A DNA stretch of 64,000 bases from Steromphala cineraria (Eukaryota; Mollusca; Gastropoda; Trochida; Trochidae), in NCBI GenBank assembly GCA_916613615.1, contig OU744727.1, positions 22,534,777 through 22,598,776 of the forward strand, given 5' to 3'. The translations under genes and the position numbers were made by a program. Under the pieces are notes generated by a model. That model had not been told where the DNA came from. It worked only from the letters and a program-made list of their open reading frames with translations, and searched no databases. The number at the start of each line of letters is the position of its first letter. The first letter of the stretch is position 1. Below, piece after piece: positions 12,558-26,600 of this stretch.

Positions 12558-15500
12558 TCTTGCTGATCTGTGTATCTTTATCTCGGGGCATGATAAGAAT
12601 CTCATTGCTGATCTGTGTATCTTTATCTCGGGGCATGGTAAGAATCTCATTGCTGATCTGTGTATCCTTATCTCGGACCATTGTAAGAATATCATTGCTG
12701 ATCTGTGTATCCTCATCTCGGGGCATAAAAGGAATCTCGTTTCTTATCTGTTTATCCTCATCTCAAGGCACGGTAAGAATCTCATTGCTGCTCTGTGTGT
12801 CCTCATCTCGGGGCATGATAAGAATCTCATTGCTGATCTGTATATCCTCATCTCAGGGCATGATAAGAATCTCATTGCTGCTCTGTGTATCCTCATCTCG
12901 GGACATGATAAGAATCTCATTGCAGATCTGTATATCCTCATCTCGGGACATGGTAAGAATCTCATTGCTGATCTGTGTATCCTCATCTCGGGACATGGTA
13001 GGAATCTCATTGCAGATCTGGGTATCCACGTCTCGGGGCATGATTAGAATCTCATTGCTGATCTGTATATCCTCATCTCGGGACATGGTAAGAATCTCAT
13101 TGCTGATCTGTGTATCCTCATCTCGGGACATGGTAGGAATCTCATTGCAGATCTGGGTATCCACGTCTCGGGGCATGATAAGAATCTCATTGCTGATCTG
13201 TATATCCTCATCTCGGGACATGGTGAGAATCTCATTGCTGATCTGTGTCTCCTCATCTCGGGGCATGGTAAGAATCTCATTGCTGCTCTGTGTATCCTCA
13301 TCTCGGGGCATGGTAAGAATCTCATTGCTGATCTGTATATCCTCATCTCGGGACATGGTAAGAATCTCATTGCTGATCTGTGTATCCTCTTCTCGGGACA
13401 TGGTAAGAATCTCATTGCAGATATGTGTATCCTCGTCTCGGAGCATTAAAAAGAATCTCATTGCTGATCTGTGTATCCTCATCTCGGGACATGGTAAGAA
13501 TCTCATTGCAGATATGTGTATCCTCATCTCGGGACATGGTAAGAATCTCATTGCTGATCTGTGTATCCTCATCTCGGGGCATGATAAGAATCTCATTGCT
13601 GATCTGTATATCCTCATATCGGGACATGGTAAGAATCTCATTGCTGATCTGTATATCCTCATCTCGGGACATGGTAAGAATCTCATTGCAGATCTGTGTA
13701 TCCTCTTCTCGGGACATGGTAAAAATCTCATTGCAGATATGTGTATCCTCGTCTCGGGGCATTAAAAAGAATCTCATTGCTGCTCTGTTTATCCTCATCT
13801 CAGGGCATGATAAGAATCTCATTGCTGCTCTGTGTATCCTCATCTCGGGACATGGTAAGAATCTCATTGCAGATCTGTGTATCCTCATCTCGGGACATGG
13901 TAAGAATCTCATTGCAGATCTGTGTATCCTCTTCTCGGGACATGGTAAGAATCTCATTGCTGCTCTGTTTATCCGCGTCTCGGGGCATGATAAGAATCTC
14001 ATTGCAGATCTGTGTATCCTCATCTCGGGACATGGTAAGAATCTCATTGCAGATCTGTGTATCCTCTTCTCGGGACATGGTAAGAATCTCATTGCTGCTC
14101 TGTTTATCCGCGTCTCGGGGCATGGTAAGAATCTCATTGCAGATCTGTGTATCCTCATCTCGGGACATGGTAAGAATCTCATTGCAGATCTGTGTATCCT
14201 CTTCTCGGGGCATGATAAGAATCTCATTGCAGATCTGTGTATCCTCATCTCTGGGCATGATAAGAATCTCATTGCTGCTCTGTGTATCCTCATCTCGGTG
14301 CATGGTAAGAATCTCATTGCTGATCTGTGTATCCTCATCTCGGGGCATGGTAAGAATCTCATTGCTGCTCTGTGTATCCTCATCTCGGGGCATGATAAGA
14401 ATCTCATTGCTGATCTGTATATCCTCATCTCAGGGCATGATAAGAATCTCATTGCAGATCTGTATACCCTCATCTCAGGGCATGATAAGAATCTCATTGC
14501 TGCTCGGGGTATCCTCATCTCGGGACATGGTAAGAATCTCATTGCTGATATGTGTAACCCTATCTCGGGGTTTGGTAAGAATCTCATTGCTGATCTGTGT
14601 ATCCTCATCTCGGGGCATGGAAAGAATCTCATTGCTGATTTATGTATCTTCATCTCGGGGCATGGTAAGAATCTCATTGCTGATCTGTGTATCCTCATCT
14701 CGGGGCATGGTAGGAATCTCATTGCTGATCTGTGTATCCTATCTCGGGGCATGATACGATTCTCATTGCTGATCTATATATCCTCATCTCGGGACATGGT
14801 AAGAATCTCATTGCTGATCTGTGTCTCCTCATCTCGGGACATGGTAAGAATCTCATTGCTGATCTGTATATCCTCATATCGGGACATGGTAAGAATCTCA
14901 TTGCTGATCTGTGTATCCTCATCTCGGGACATGGTAAGAATCTCATTGCTGATCTGTATATCCTCATCTCGGGTCATGGTAAGAATCTCATTGCTGATCT
15001 GTGTATCCTCATATCGGGACATGGTAAGAATCTCATTGCTGATCTGTATATCCTCATCTCGGGACATGGTAAGAATCTCATTGCTGATCTGTATATCCTC
15101 ATCTCGGGACATGGTAAGAATCTCAATGCTGATCTGTATATCCTCATCTCGGGACATGGTAGAAATCTCATTGCAGATCTGTGTATCCTCATTTCGGGAC
15201 ATGGTAAAAATCTCATTGCAGATCTGTGTATCCTCATCTCGGGACATGGTAAGAATCTCATTGCAGATCTGTGTATCCTCGTCTCGGGGCATGATTAGAA
15301 TCTCATTGCTGATCTGTATATCCTCATCTCGGGACATGGTAAGAATCTCATTGCAGATCTGTGTATCCTCGTCTCGGGGCATGATTAGAATCTCATTGCT
15401 GATCTGTATATCCTCATCTCGGGACATGGTGAGAATCTCATCGCTGATCAGTGTCTCCTCATCTCGGGGCATGATAAGAATCTCATTGCTGCTCTGTGTA

Positions 15501-17207
15501 TCCTCATCTCGGGACATGGTAAGAATCTCATAGCAGATCTGTGTATCCTCTTCTCGGGACATGGTAAGAATCTCATTGCAGATATGTGTATCCTTTTCTC
15601 GGGGCATTAAAAAGAATCTCATTGCTGATCTGTGTATCTTCATCTCGGGACATGGTAAGAATCTCATTGCAGATCTGTGTATCCTCATCTCGGGACATGG
15701 TAAGAATCTCATTGCTGCTCTGTTTATCCTCGTCTCGGGGCATGATAAGAATCTCATTGCTGATCTGTGTATCCTCATCTCGGGACATGGTAGAAATCTC
15801 ATTGCAGATCTGTATATCCTCATCTCGGGGCATGGTAAGAATCTCATTGCTGATCTGTTTATCCTCGTCTCGGGGCATGATAAGAATCTCATTGCTGATC
15901 TGTGTATCCTCATCTCGGGACATGGTAGAAATCTCATTGCTGCTCTGTTTATCCTCGTCTCGGGGCATGATAAGAATCTCATTGCTGATCTGTGTATCCT
16001 CATCTCGGGACATGGTAGAAATCTCATTGCAGATCTGTGTATCCTCATCTCGGGGCATGGTAAGAATCTCATTGCTGATCTGTATATCCTCATCTCGGGG
16101 CATGATAAGAATCTCATTGCTGATCTGTGTATCCTCATCTCGGGACATGGTAGAAATCTCATTGCAGATCTGTGTATCCTCATCTCGGGGCATGGTAAGT
16201 ATCTCATTGCTGCTCTGTTTATCCTCGTCTCGGGGCATGATAAGAATCTCATTGCTGATCTGTGTATCCTCATCTCGGGACATGGTAGAAATCTCATTGC
16301 AGATCTGTATATCCTCATCTCGGGGCATGGTAAGAATCTCATTGCTGATCTGTTTATCCTCGTCTCGGGGCATGATAAGAATCTCATTGCTGATCTGTGT
16401 ATCCTCATCTCGGGACATTGTAGAAATCTCATTGCTGCTCTGTTTATCCTCGTCTCGGGGCATGATAAGAATCTCATTGCTGATCTGTGTATCCTCATCT
16501 CGGGACATGGTAGAAATCTCATTGCAGATCTGTGTATCCTCATCTCGGGGCATGGTAAGAATCTCATTGCAGATCTGTGTATCCTCATCTCGGGACATGG
16601 TAAGAATCTCATTGCTGATCTGTGTATCCTCTTCTCGGGACATGGTAAGAATCTCATTGCTGATCTGTGTATCCTCATCTCGGGACATGGTAAGAATCTC
16701 ATTGCTGATCTGTATATCCTCATCTCGGGACATGGTAAGAATCTCATTGCTGATCTGTGTATCCTCATATCGGGACATGGTAAGAATCTCATTGCTGATC
16801 TGTATATCCTCATCTCGGGACATGGTAAGAATCTCATTGCTGAACTGTATATCCTTATCTCGGGACATGGTAAGAATCTCAATGCTGATCTGTATATCCT
16901 CATCTCGGGACATGGTAGAAATCTCATTGCAGATCTGTGTATCCTCATCTCGGGACATGGTAAAAATCTCATTGCAGATCTGTGTATCCTCATCTCGGGA
17001 CATGGTAAGTATCTCATTGCTGATCTGTATATCCTCATCTCGGGACATGATTAGAATCTCATTGCAGATCTGTGTATCCTCATCTCGGGACATGATTAGA
17101 ATCTCATTGCAGATCTGTATATCCTCATCTCGGGACATGGTAAGAATCTCATTGCTGATCTGTATATCCTCATCTCGGGACATGGTAAGAATCTCATTGC
17201 TGATCTG
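12558..17207. repeat. 45-bp tandem satellite, about 103 monomers
   Basis: The monomer begins ctcattgctgatctgtgtat and continues cctcatctcgggacatggta-agaat (45 bp). Common variants are tgct/tgca, atctg/ctctg, gtat/atat, gggac/ggggc and catgg/catga. Because 45 is a multiple of three, all frames lacking a stop in one monomer stay open for long distances, which produces apparent proteins of up to about 750 codons on both strands; these are artefacts. A higher-order pattern of 495 bp (11 monomers) is visible at 15.73-16.5 kb. Each monomer holds a ggtaagaat string like a splice donor, and many hold ctcattgcag like an acceptor. It ends 213 bp before the first visible rod exon. Confidence 0.97.
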
Positions 17208-17420
17208 CTGGTGCTGCTGTCAGCATGGTGAGTGAGTTTGAGGAAGGTTGTTGATATTGTGTCAGAATATCGTAAGTGATTGATGAACCCTCCACCAAAC
17301 AGAACCCTAAACTTTTACCACTCTGACAGACCGACTGAGCTGAAACTGCTGTTATGTTCAATATTTAGGCTTTGAGTATTTGTGGCTAGTTTGCAAATAT
17401 TAACGAACGGTTTAATGCAG

Positions 17421-17660
17421 GTTTCTTTTGAGAAGCGTGCTGACAGTATTTCAAACTCTTTGGGTCACCAAAAGGTTGATGGCCCGAATAGCCAGCCGAA
17501 CGACACCAACAGCGCCAAGGCACGCCTAAAACAGGAGAATATCGATCTGCAGCACCAGGTGCATGAACTCGTCTTGGCCAACGCAGCTCTTGCCAAGGCT
17601 AAGTCACAGCTTCAGACCCAGAACGAAGACCTCAAGACGGTCTTGGATGATGACAGATTG
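17421..17660 (+). CDS. Rod gene, visible exon 1
   Basis: The acceptor is tttaatgcag and the donor gtatgt at 17661; 240 nt, phase 0 at both ends. It encodes coiled coil with SAKARLKQENIDLQHQVHEL and AKAKSQLQTQNEDLK, close to the paramyosin pattern of a QENxDL segment followed by a KSQL-xQxEDxK segment. The start at 17421 is set by the acceptor, not by a Met; upstream exons are not seen. Confidence 0.75.
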
Positions 17661-20600
17661 GTATGTACAAGGATTGTGCAGTGACAAAAGACCTTGCCTT
17701 GATTTCAATAACACCAAAAACCCCATCCCCATCCCCCCTCTCATCTCTCATACAGTATTGACCAACCATCCCTATCAGTTTCTTGTGACCCACGCTGACA
17801 TCACGAGCATCGCACGGAGAAGTGCATGAGTTGAGAAACACGGCATTTTAAGGGAAGAATAAGTCCCAATTCAAATGTTTTACAGAAACGTAAAACGTAA
17901 CATTCAACTCTAATGCACCATTTAGATAAATTGTTATCACTTATGTATTGAATGTACAAAATTGACAATGTATTTCTATAACAGTTTACTATGATGCCAT
18001 TGAAATGGTAAGTGAACTAAGGCAAACACCTTTCCTTTTTTATCTTATATATATATTAAATATTTCCCTAAAGCAATGGCAGTTATCAATTGTTTTTAAA
18101 CGCAACTATCGTGAAATAAATTCATAATTTTCACTTTATAATTCTCCTGTCTTTTGCAAATTGGTTATAAAAGGGCAGTATACAATTTTATCATAGGGTT
18201 TCTTTCCGACAAAAATGATAAATAATGACAAAAAAATACACAATCACAATCACAATCATATATATTTCTTTACATGAGTTGCTATTCAATACCTACTTCA
18301 ACCGGTCGGTCGGGGATTAACGGTCGGTTGTGATAGTGAGTCTTGCTAGCTGTTTTAGGGAACCGTAGAGGGGACATTGAATGAGTTTTATTTTGAAATT
18401 TTTATGTTGTGGCCACGAGATAATATGTCGTGGCCGCGACTTAAGTTGACCAATAGATTTTCAGTATAAGTCGGCCATTTTGTTGAGAGACATTAAAACG
18501 TAGTAGGGAGGTTATGAATGGCGCTTTAAGCCGCTAAAAAGGAGGGCAGGGGTGTAAGACCGAAAATGAATCTGGAGGTTCTGCTTCCCTTTTAATGAGG
18601 ATCATCTTAATAAAATCATAACCTCTCTGCAATGGCTGTTATAACGAATATAACAATATTTGACATTTATGTCGGTTTGTTCTCCAAGACAACCTTTATA
18701 TTTGAATAAAAACGTTATCATTAAGTCAATGAAACAAATCCAACGCTGTTTGTCGTTCATATATCATTCCTTATTAAATATTTCATTTTACCAGATACAT
18801 GAGAGCACTAAGCATATGATTTGTTGCAACAAAGATGGTGTTTCTAAAAAACATACTCAGTATGCACAAATACTATTTTCCAACACTGTACCAAGTATAT
18901 TTGATTTGGTTTCCTATTCAATCAAAAATGATTTAAACGTGCATATCATAAATACCTGTATAACACTTTAATCTATACCAATCTTATACTTCGCCTTGCC
19001 CTAAACCTTTGTGTTTCAACATCCTTGATCAGTAAGATGGTGGTCAACGACACCTACAAATGGACCTGTTACACTTAAGATTGTTATCAATTAAACATAA
19101 AAGATTCATAAACGAGAACGTTTTTCGAATCCGAAACCTCTATGTTATCAAGCTACTTAATTACTTAAACTTCTTTTTATCCTAACCCTCTTTGTATACA
19201 TCGGTTTCCATCACCTAACCGTATACCCAACTGTTACCACCCCAACCCCGAACCCTCTTAATATCCCATGTTTACATAAACTTTATTGTATACCAAACCA
19301 TAACCTTTGCCTTGCCCTATCCCTCTAGTTATTATTCGGCTTAATTACACTCGTGTATATCTTAGTCTCTCCTTCATAACTTAGTCTCTCCTCTCTCTTC
19401 GTAACTCTTGATCCCATAACCCTCCCTAAACATATACCTAACCCCTTTCTTAGGCTCAACTCCCACGTAACCTTGTTGCCACAATTGTAGTCATCGCTCT
19501 AACACTGTCCGTAACCCTCGTTTTATGCAGTTAGGTTGACGGTAATGCGATGGTTATGGACACGAGGGTTACAATGAGGGCTAGTTGTAATAGATTGATT
19601 TATAAACAGTGATATATTTGGCGGGTTCAATATGTTTTGATAAGAGTAAACATTTAGACTACTTACAATACCCCCTGATTAAGGTTTTAAAACTAAAAAC
19701 TAAACTCTCTCAAAAAAGAGACGCAACTCCTCTCTCAATATCTGACAACATCCTCTGAACAAAAATGGTGAATGTAAATTGGATTTTTTTGTCATGTATT
19801 CTTGATATGTTCTTGTATGATTTGTATTAGCTTCAAAACTTAGCTTATTAACGCAGGTCGACATTTTATCCGATTTTGTTCGAGAATGTGCGAAACAATC
19901 ATATGCATAATACTAAAAGTGAACTGCACGTGCAAATCAAGGAAATCAATGTTTAAGTCGAGGTCTATAAAACGACTTGTTGTTTTGCATTATATTCAAT
20001 TCGTGTAATCCGAAAATCAAGGTCGAAAAAGCCCCGATTGAATAGAGCAGATCGAAATTTTGACATTGGTCGGATTCAGGCCGGGCAAAGTTTTGTAACA
20101 GTTTCCCGCCATCTTAATGTCCACAAAACATCGATCTCCCGACTTTGGAATCGCTGTGGACATTTCCATGCAACCGAAGACCGTCCTCGGAGTGGTAGAA
20201 CAAGGACCACCACATCGGCTCAGGATTGTTTCATCCGGGTCACCCATCTACGTAATTGACAAGCCAAAATAAGTGCCTGGTTTGAGGAGATTGTCGGCCC
20301 AGTCCATCAGCAACCGTTTACGTGAGGCTATTCTTCATGCACGATGAGCATTTTTCGGACCTTTTCTGAGACACCAACATCGACGTCAACGTCTCAGATG
20401 GTGCACTAACGTGAGGATATGGACGCTAAAGAACTTGAGACGTGTCTGGTTCGGTGACAGTTTCAGTGTCCTACTTCACAGACGTGATGGCAAACAACGT
20501 GTATACAGACGAGGAATTGAACGTTTTGCGCCGAACTGCGTTCGACAGGTCGACAAATTTAGAGGAAGGAGCGTCATGTTGTTTGGAGCCATGTCTTACA

Positions 20601-23600
20601 TCTCTTACATGTCTTACGACCCTACCTAGTCATCATTCCCGGCAATTTGACAGCCCAAAACTACATCAATGACGTTTTACAGTAACACTTCCTTTCGATA
20701 ATCGACCGATAGAGGGAGCTGTTACAACAGGACAATGCCCGCCTTCACAAATCTCGTGCAACAGTGGATTTTCTATGGAATTCCAATGTCAATACCTTGC
20801 CACGGCCCTTTCAGGTCGCACGACATTCACAACATCTAACATCTTTGGGACCATCTAAATCGTCGCATCTGGGCATGTACACCACCACCGCAGACGTTAG
20901 ATGCACTGGCCACAGCACTACAGGATGAGTGGAGAGCAATACCACAGGAAAGGATTCGTCGTCTGACCCGTTCTGTTCTGAGCAGGTGAATGCAGTGATT
21001 ACAGCTGGTTTTGCTCATACTTTATGCTTAAGAAAGCGCCCCTTAGTTTCCGTCGAATGTATGGTAGAGACCTATGAGATTGAGACCTTACACTACACAT
21101 ACATGTGTTATCTTTGATAATTTACGTATAATGACAGTTTAAAGACTGATATAAACACTGCATAAAATCAGGGGTTGCGTTTCTTTTTTGAGAGAGTTTA
21201 TATTCCGACATCCAAAACTACTTTATTGCAATGTTCCAAATAAATGTTGTTACATTCAAATAATCTATAAACATATATATTTTGCGAGTTTGATATGTTT
21301 TGAAAGAATAAACATGTTAGACTACTTATTAACACTACTACTTATGAAACAAGGCCCTAGAAGGTGGGGGCCAAGTGACGGATACTATGGTGGCTGATTT
21401 CTGCCATTCGCACCTTCGTCATTTCGTGTTTTCTAAGCTTGGGTCCAAGTAGTGAAATAGAGATGCGAAATAGCGATGCGAAGTTGCGAAATGGCGATGC
21501 GAAATTACGAAATAGAGATGCGATGTTTCATGGGTTTTTTTCTTCGCTATTTCGCATCTCTATTTCGCTGTTTTGCATCGTTACTTTTCAACTTTGCTAC
21601 TTTGCTACTTTGCTACTTCGCTACTTCGCTATTTCGTTATTTCGCATCTTCGCAATTTCTCAATTTCACAACTTCGCTATTTTGATATTTCGCTTTTTCG
21701 CTTTTCCGCTATTTTGATATTTTGCTATTTTGCTATTTCGCTATTTCGCTATTTCGCTATTTCGCTATTTCGCTAAAACTTTTGCTTTTTCGCTATTTCG
21801 ATATTTCGCAACTTCGCTATTTCGCTGTTTGGCATCTTTGCTATTTCGCTATTTCGTTTTGCATCTTCGCTACTTCGCGTCTTTACTTTTCGAATATTCG
21901 TGTCTTTCGTTTTCGGTACAATTCCCCCACGAATAACGTATGTTATTGAATATTTTTAAATTCTAAATTGAATATAATTGAAACAGTTGTTTGCATTAAC
22001 AGACTCAAAATTTTCTTGTAAGTTTAGATCAGCCGAAATACGGGATTGTCTACTATTTGCAAATGCGCACTATTAAGTACATATAGTTCTTAAATGTCTT
22101 GCATACAAATTTATTTGTTATTATGTCTTCCAAAGAACATGATTTTAAAAATCACAAATATCCCTTACTGTATTTGTCCAGTATATGTTTATTTCATTGT
22201 GAAATTGGTAGTGATATTAAATATTGGATGGATATGAAACCCTTAAGCATTTTATTGATGAAACACGCATGTTAGATTTTATTGTAGGTAAATCAAAGTC
22301 ATAATTATATTGATTATCAATTAATTTCCAAACGAAAATGTTATCTGACATGTTTTCCTTGAACAAAACATAAAAGTGAACTTTATGCTATGAAAATCAA
22401 ATCAAATGGTAAGTGCCGTGTACTTGACAGTCGATATTAATAGATGAAATAATAGCTTTTTAAACAACGTTTTGATTCATCAAATGCGTAATTATCATGC
22501 CGAGACTTGCAAATAACAACATTTCTATTCATTTTTCTTTCATTAATAATTTTTCATTAGATTTGATATTCATTTAAGCTATATCTTGCATTAAACTTGG
22601 TTTAATTAGGTCCTAACTAATGTTTGTATATGTACCATATGTTGTACATGTGTACATACGAATTTTTATATTTTATTAGAATCACAATTTCTTTTTTTGT
22701 TTTGGACTTTTTGTCCAAAAATTACTCAAGGATCAATAATAGAATAGATAGATAAATATATAGATAATTATACTTTAAGATAAGCTTAAAACTTAGTACG
22801 ATAATTTGTATAGGAACAAGTTGTTTGTTAGGCAATGGATGTGGAATGGGAGTAACAATAAAGGTAAAACAAAGCTAGGTTTAATTCATTCGTGAAAAAG
22901 GTTACGGAAAAAGAGGATAACAACCAAGGCTAGGGAAAATCTGAATTAAATTTAGAAAAGGCGATAGTCATGGAAAAACGAGGGGTATGGGAATGTTTAT
23001 CAGATATAAGTAAAACGTTGGTAATAGATAAGACCATTACATAGAGGCACAGTGTTAATTCAGGTATATGGGTATGCGAGGGTTATTGAAACGAGGATAA
23101 CTTACAATGATAGGGCAGGAATAAAGTAAAGCTTGGGTTATGAAACGACGTCGAGGCAAAGGATACGGATAGATTTACGGCCAAGGGAGTTATAGGTAGG
23201 TAGGGTAACGTAGAGGGTAAGGGAGGGCGAGGGTTACACTAATGTATACTGTTAAGCGAGTGTTTGGGAAACCTAGATTATTAGGGAACGCAATGGTTAG
23301 AGTAATGTATACTGTGTAACGTAGAGGGTTGGGGAAGGCGATGGTTAGAGTAATGTATAATTTGTAACGTAGAGGGTTAGGGAAGGCGATGGTTAGAGAA
23401 ATGCATACTGTGTAGAGTAGAAGGTTGGGGAAGGCGATGGTTAGAGTAATGCATACTGTATAACGTAGAGGGTTAGGGCAAGCGAGGGTTACTGTAATGC
23501 ATATTGTGTAACGTAGAGGGTTGAGGAAGGTGATGGTTAGAGTAATGCATACTGTGTAACGTAGAGGGTTGGGGAAGTCGAGGGTTAGAGTAATGAATAC

Positions 23601-26600
23601 TGTGTAACGTAGAGGGTTGGGGAAGGCGAGGGTTAGAGTAGTGTATACTGTGTAACGTAGAGGGTTGGGGAAGGCGATGGTTAGAGTAATGTATACTGTG
23701 TAACGTAGAGGGTTGGGGAAGGCGATGGTTAGAGTAATGTATACTGTGTAACGTAGAGGGTTAGGGAAGGCGATGGTAAGAGTAATGTATACTGTCTAAA
23801 GTAGAGGGTTATGGAAGGCGATGGTTAGAGTAATGCATACTGTGTAACGTAGAGGGTTGGGGAAGGCGATGGTAAGAGTAATGCATACTGTGTAACGTAG
23901 AGGGTTGGGGAAGGCGATTGTAAGAGTAATGTATACTGTGTAACGTAGAGGGTTAGGGAAGGCGAGGGTTACAGTAATGTATACTGTGTAACGTAGAGGG
24001 TTAGGGGAGGCGATGGTAAGAGTAATGCATAATGTGTAACGTAGAGGGAAGGCGATGGTAAGAGCAATGTATACTGTGTAACGTAGAGGGTTAGGGAAGG
24101 CGAGAGTTACGTAGTAAATAATAACCAGGTACCGAGAGGTTATGGAAAATATCCTCACGAGGGCGTAGTCCGAGCAGAGAATATTTCCATAAACCGAGGC
24201 AAACTGGTAATTATTTCACTTCACTCCCGCGGAAGACTCCTGAAATATTTTCAACTTAATTTTTTTTTATACAGTTAATTTGAAAACTTTTTAGGGATAT
24301 CATTCGTGGGTTTATCATTTCTTTATGATAAAAATACTTAAAATACCCTCAGATTAGGGTTTTAGAAATAAACGCTTGATTTCTTACAATACAAACTATT
24401 TTATTACTGTGTTTCAACTAAATTGGTTTATACAAAATAATTAATCTTATAACTGAACAAGAGGAGTATGATATAACCAACCTACGCGGATTGAGCTCAC
24501 GGCATATAACATTAAACTATATTAAAGACAATAACTTCCCAACGGGTGAAAAGGGTAAATATCTATAAGAAGGTTGTTATGACTTAAAACAAATTGAAAA
24601 AAAGGAATAACCGCCCAAGGGCATTCTCTCCCAACAGAGGCAACTCAGTCATACCTGAATTAGCTTTTTTTCTATTGCGCCTAGATCCTGGGGTTCCAGC
24701 AGATTGTCCTTGTAACTTAAAATATCTCCTTTATTTGCAGCCAATGAAAACACCTGTTGGATGTTTTTGGGAGTTAACGGTCGTATAGTGACAAAAAAAT
24801 ATTATGTCTTTATATTTATTTTTCGTTAACAGTGTAAGAGGGAAACTATTTGAAAATCTTGCATGGATAGTTTTTTCATTGAAAAGAAACTGTTAAGAAT
24901 TACCTCCCATGGCTGTGAAATTTCAACGAAAGCTTTGACGAACCACACGGAGATGAACGAGGTTTTGCGAATGACCACTTTTGAAACGGCGTCGCTGATT
25001 GCACAGATCTACCAGATCTACAGAATCTACTTTTCTGTCTCGTGTATTAGCCGTAATAGAACAGAAGCTAATTCAGGTATGACTGAGTTGCCTATGTGGT
25101 GAGATAATGGCCCAAGTGGTGTAAGAGCCAAATAATAACACCGTTCAGAACGATAATGGTATAAACACTGCCGAGGGCGTAGGCCGAGCCAAGATTTTTG
25201 TCATAACGTTCAGAAAGTCGGAAAATGATATGGCTTACACATTTTTGGAACACTCCTACACTGTTTCACGAACACTTGCTTTACAATATATCTTACCGTA
25301 ACCCTCGTCTTCCCTAACCCTCTACGTAAACCTCGTTTTCACGAACACTTACTTATCAATTTATTTTACTGTAACCCTCACCTTCCCTAAACCTCTACGT
25401 AACCTTCGTTTCCCGAACACTTGCTTACCAATATATCTTACCGTAACCCTCGTCTTCCCTAACCCTCTACGTAACCCTCGTTTTCACGAACACTTACTTA
25501 TCAATTTATTTTACTGTAACCCTCACCTTCCCTAAACCTCTTCGTAACCCTTGTTTCCCGAAACTCGCTTAACAGTATATATTACTGTTACCTTCGCTTC
25601 CCTTTGTCCTCTACGTTACCCTCGTTTCCAAAAAAATCGTTTAACAGAATCCTACTCTTACCCTCTGCGTAATCTCTGTTTCAAGCACACTCGCCTTCCC
25701 TAACCATCTACGTTACACAGTATACATTACTGTAACCCTCGCCGTCCCTAACCATCTACGTTACACAGTATACATTACTGTAACCCTCGCCTTCCCTAAC
25801 CATCTACGTTACACAGTATACATTACTGTAACCCTCGCCTTCCCTAACCCTCTACGCTACACAGTATGCATTACAGTAACAATCCCCTTACCTAACCCTC
25901 TACATAACCCTTGTTTTCCGAACACTCGTTTAACAGTATACATTACATCCTCGCCTCCCCTAACCTGCCACGTAACACAGTATACATCACAGTTACCCTC
26001 GCCTCACCTAACCCGCCACGTTACACAGTATACATTACTCTTATCCTCGCCTTCCCTAACCATCTACGTTACACAGTATGCATTACAGTATCCATCGCCT
26101 TCTTTAACCCTCTACGTTACACAGTATACATTACTGTAACCCTCGTCTTCCCTAACCCTCTACGCTGCACAATATTCATTACTTTAACCCTCTCCTTCCC
26201 TTACCCTCTACGTTACACAGTATGCATTACTGTAACCCTCGACTTCCCTAATCTTCTACGTTACACAGTATACATTACTGTAACACTCGCCTTTCCTAAT
26301 TCTCTACGTTACACAGTATACATTACTGTAACCCTCGCCTTCCCTAACCCTCTACGTTGCACAATATTCATTACTGTAACCCTCGCCTTCCCTAACCCTC
26401 TACGTTACACAGTATGCATTACTGTAACCCTCGCCTTTCCTAACTCTCTACGTTACACAGTATACTTTACTGTAACCCTCGCCTTTCCTAACTTTCTACG
26501 TTACACAGTATGCATTACTGTAACCCTCGCCTTTCCTTACTCTCTACGTTACACAGTATACATTACTGTAACCCTCGCCTTCCCTAACCCTCTACGTTAC

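Noticed and set aside
12479..17235. Very long open frames (up to about 750 codons) on both strands in the 45-bp array
   Set aside because: The period is a multiple of three, so frames stay open on both strands at once; residues simply repeat every 15 codons and several overlapping frames are equally open.
21439..21949. Phe/Arg/Tyr-rich membrane-like small proteins
   Set aside because: Translation of the ttcgctat microsatellite; the inverted counterpart at 28.4-28.9 kb gives the same in antisense.
24620..25110. Captured gene fragment in the fold-back loop (similar to 59.9-60.9 kb)
   Set aside because: Both copies have inverted termini and short target duplications, so they are two insertions of one MITE family, not gene capture.
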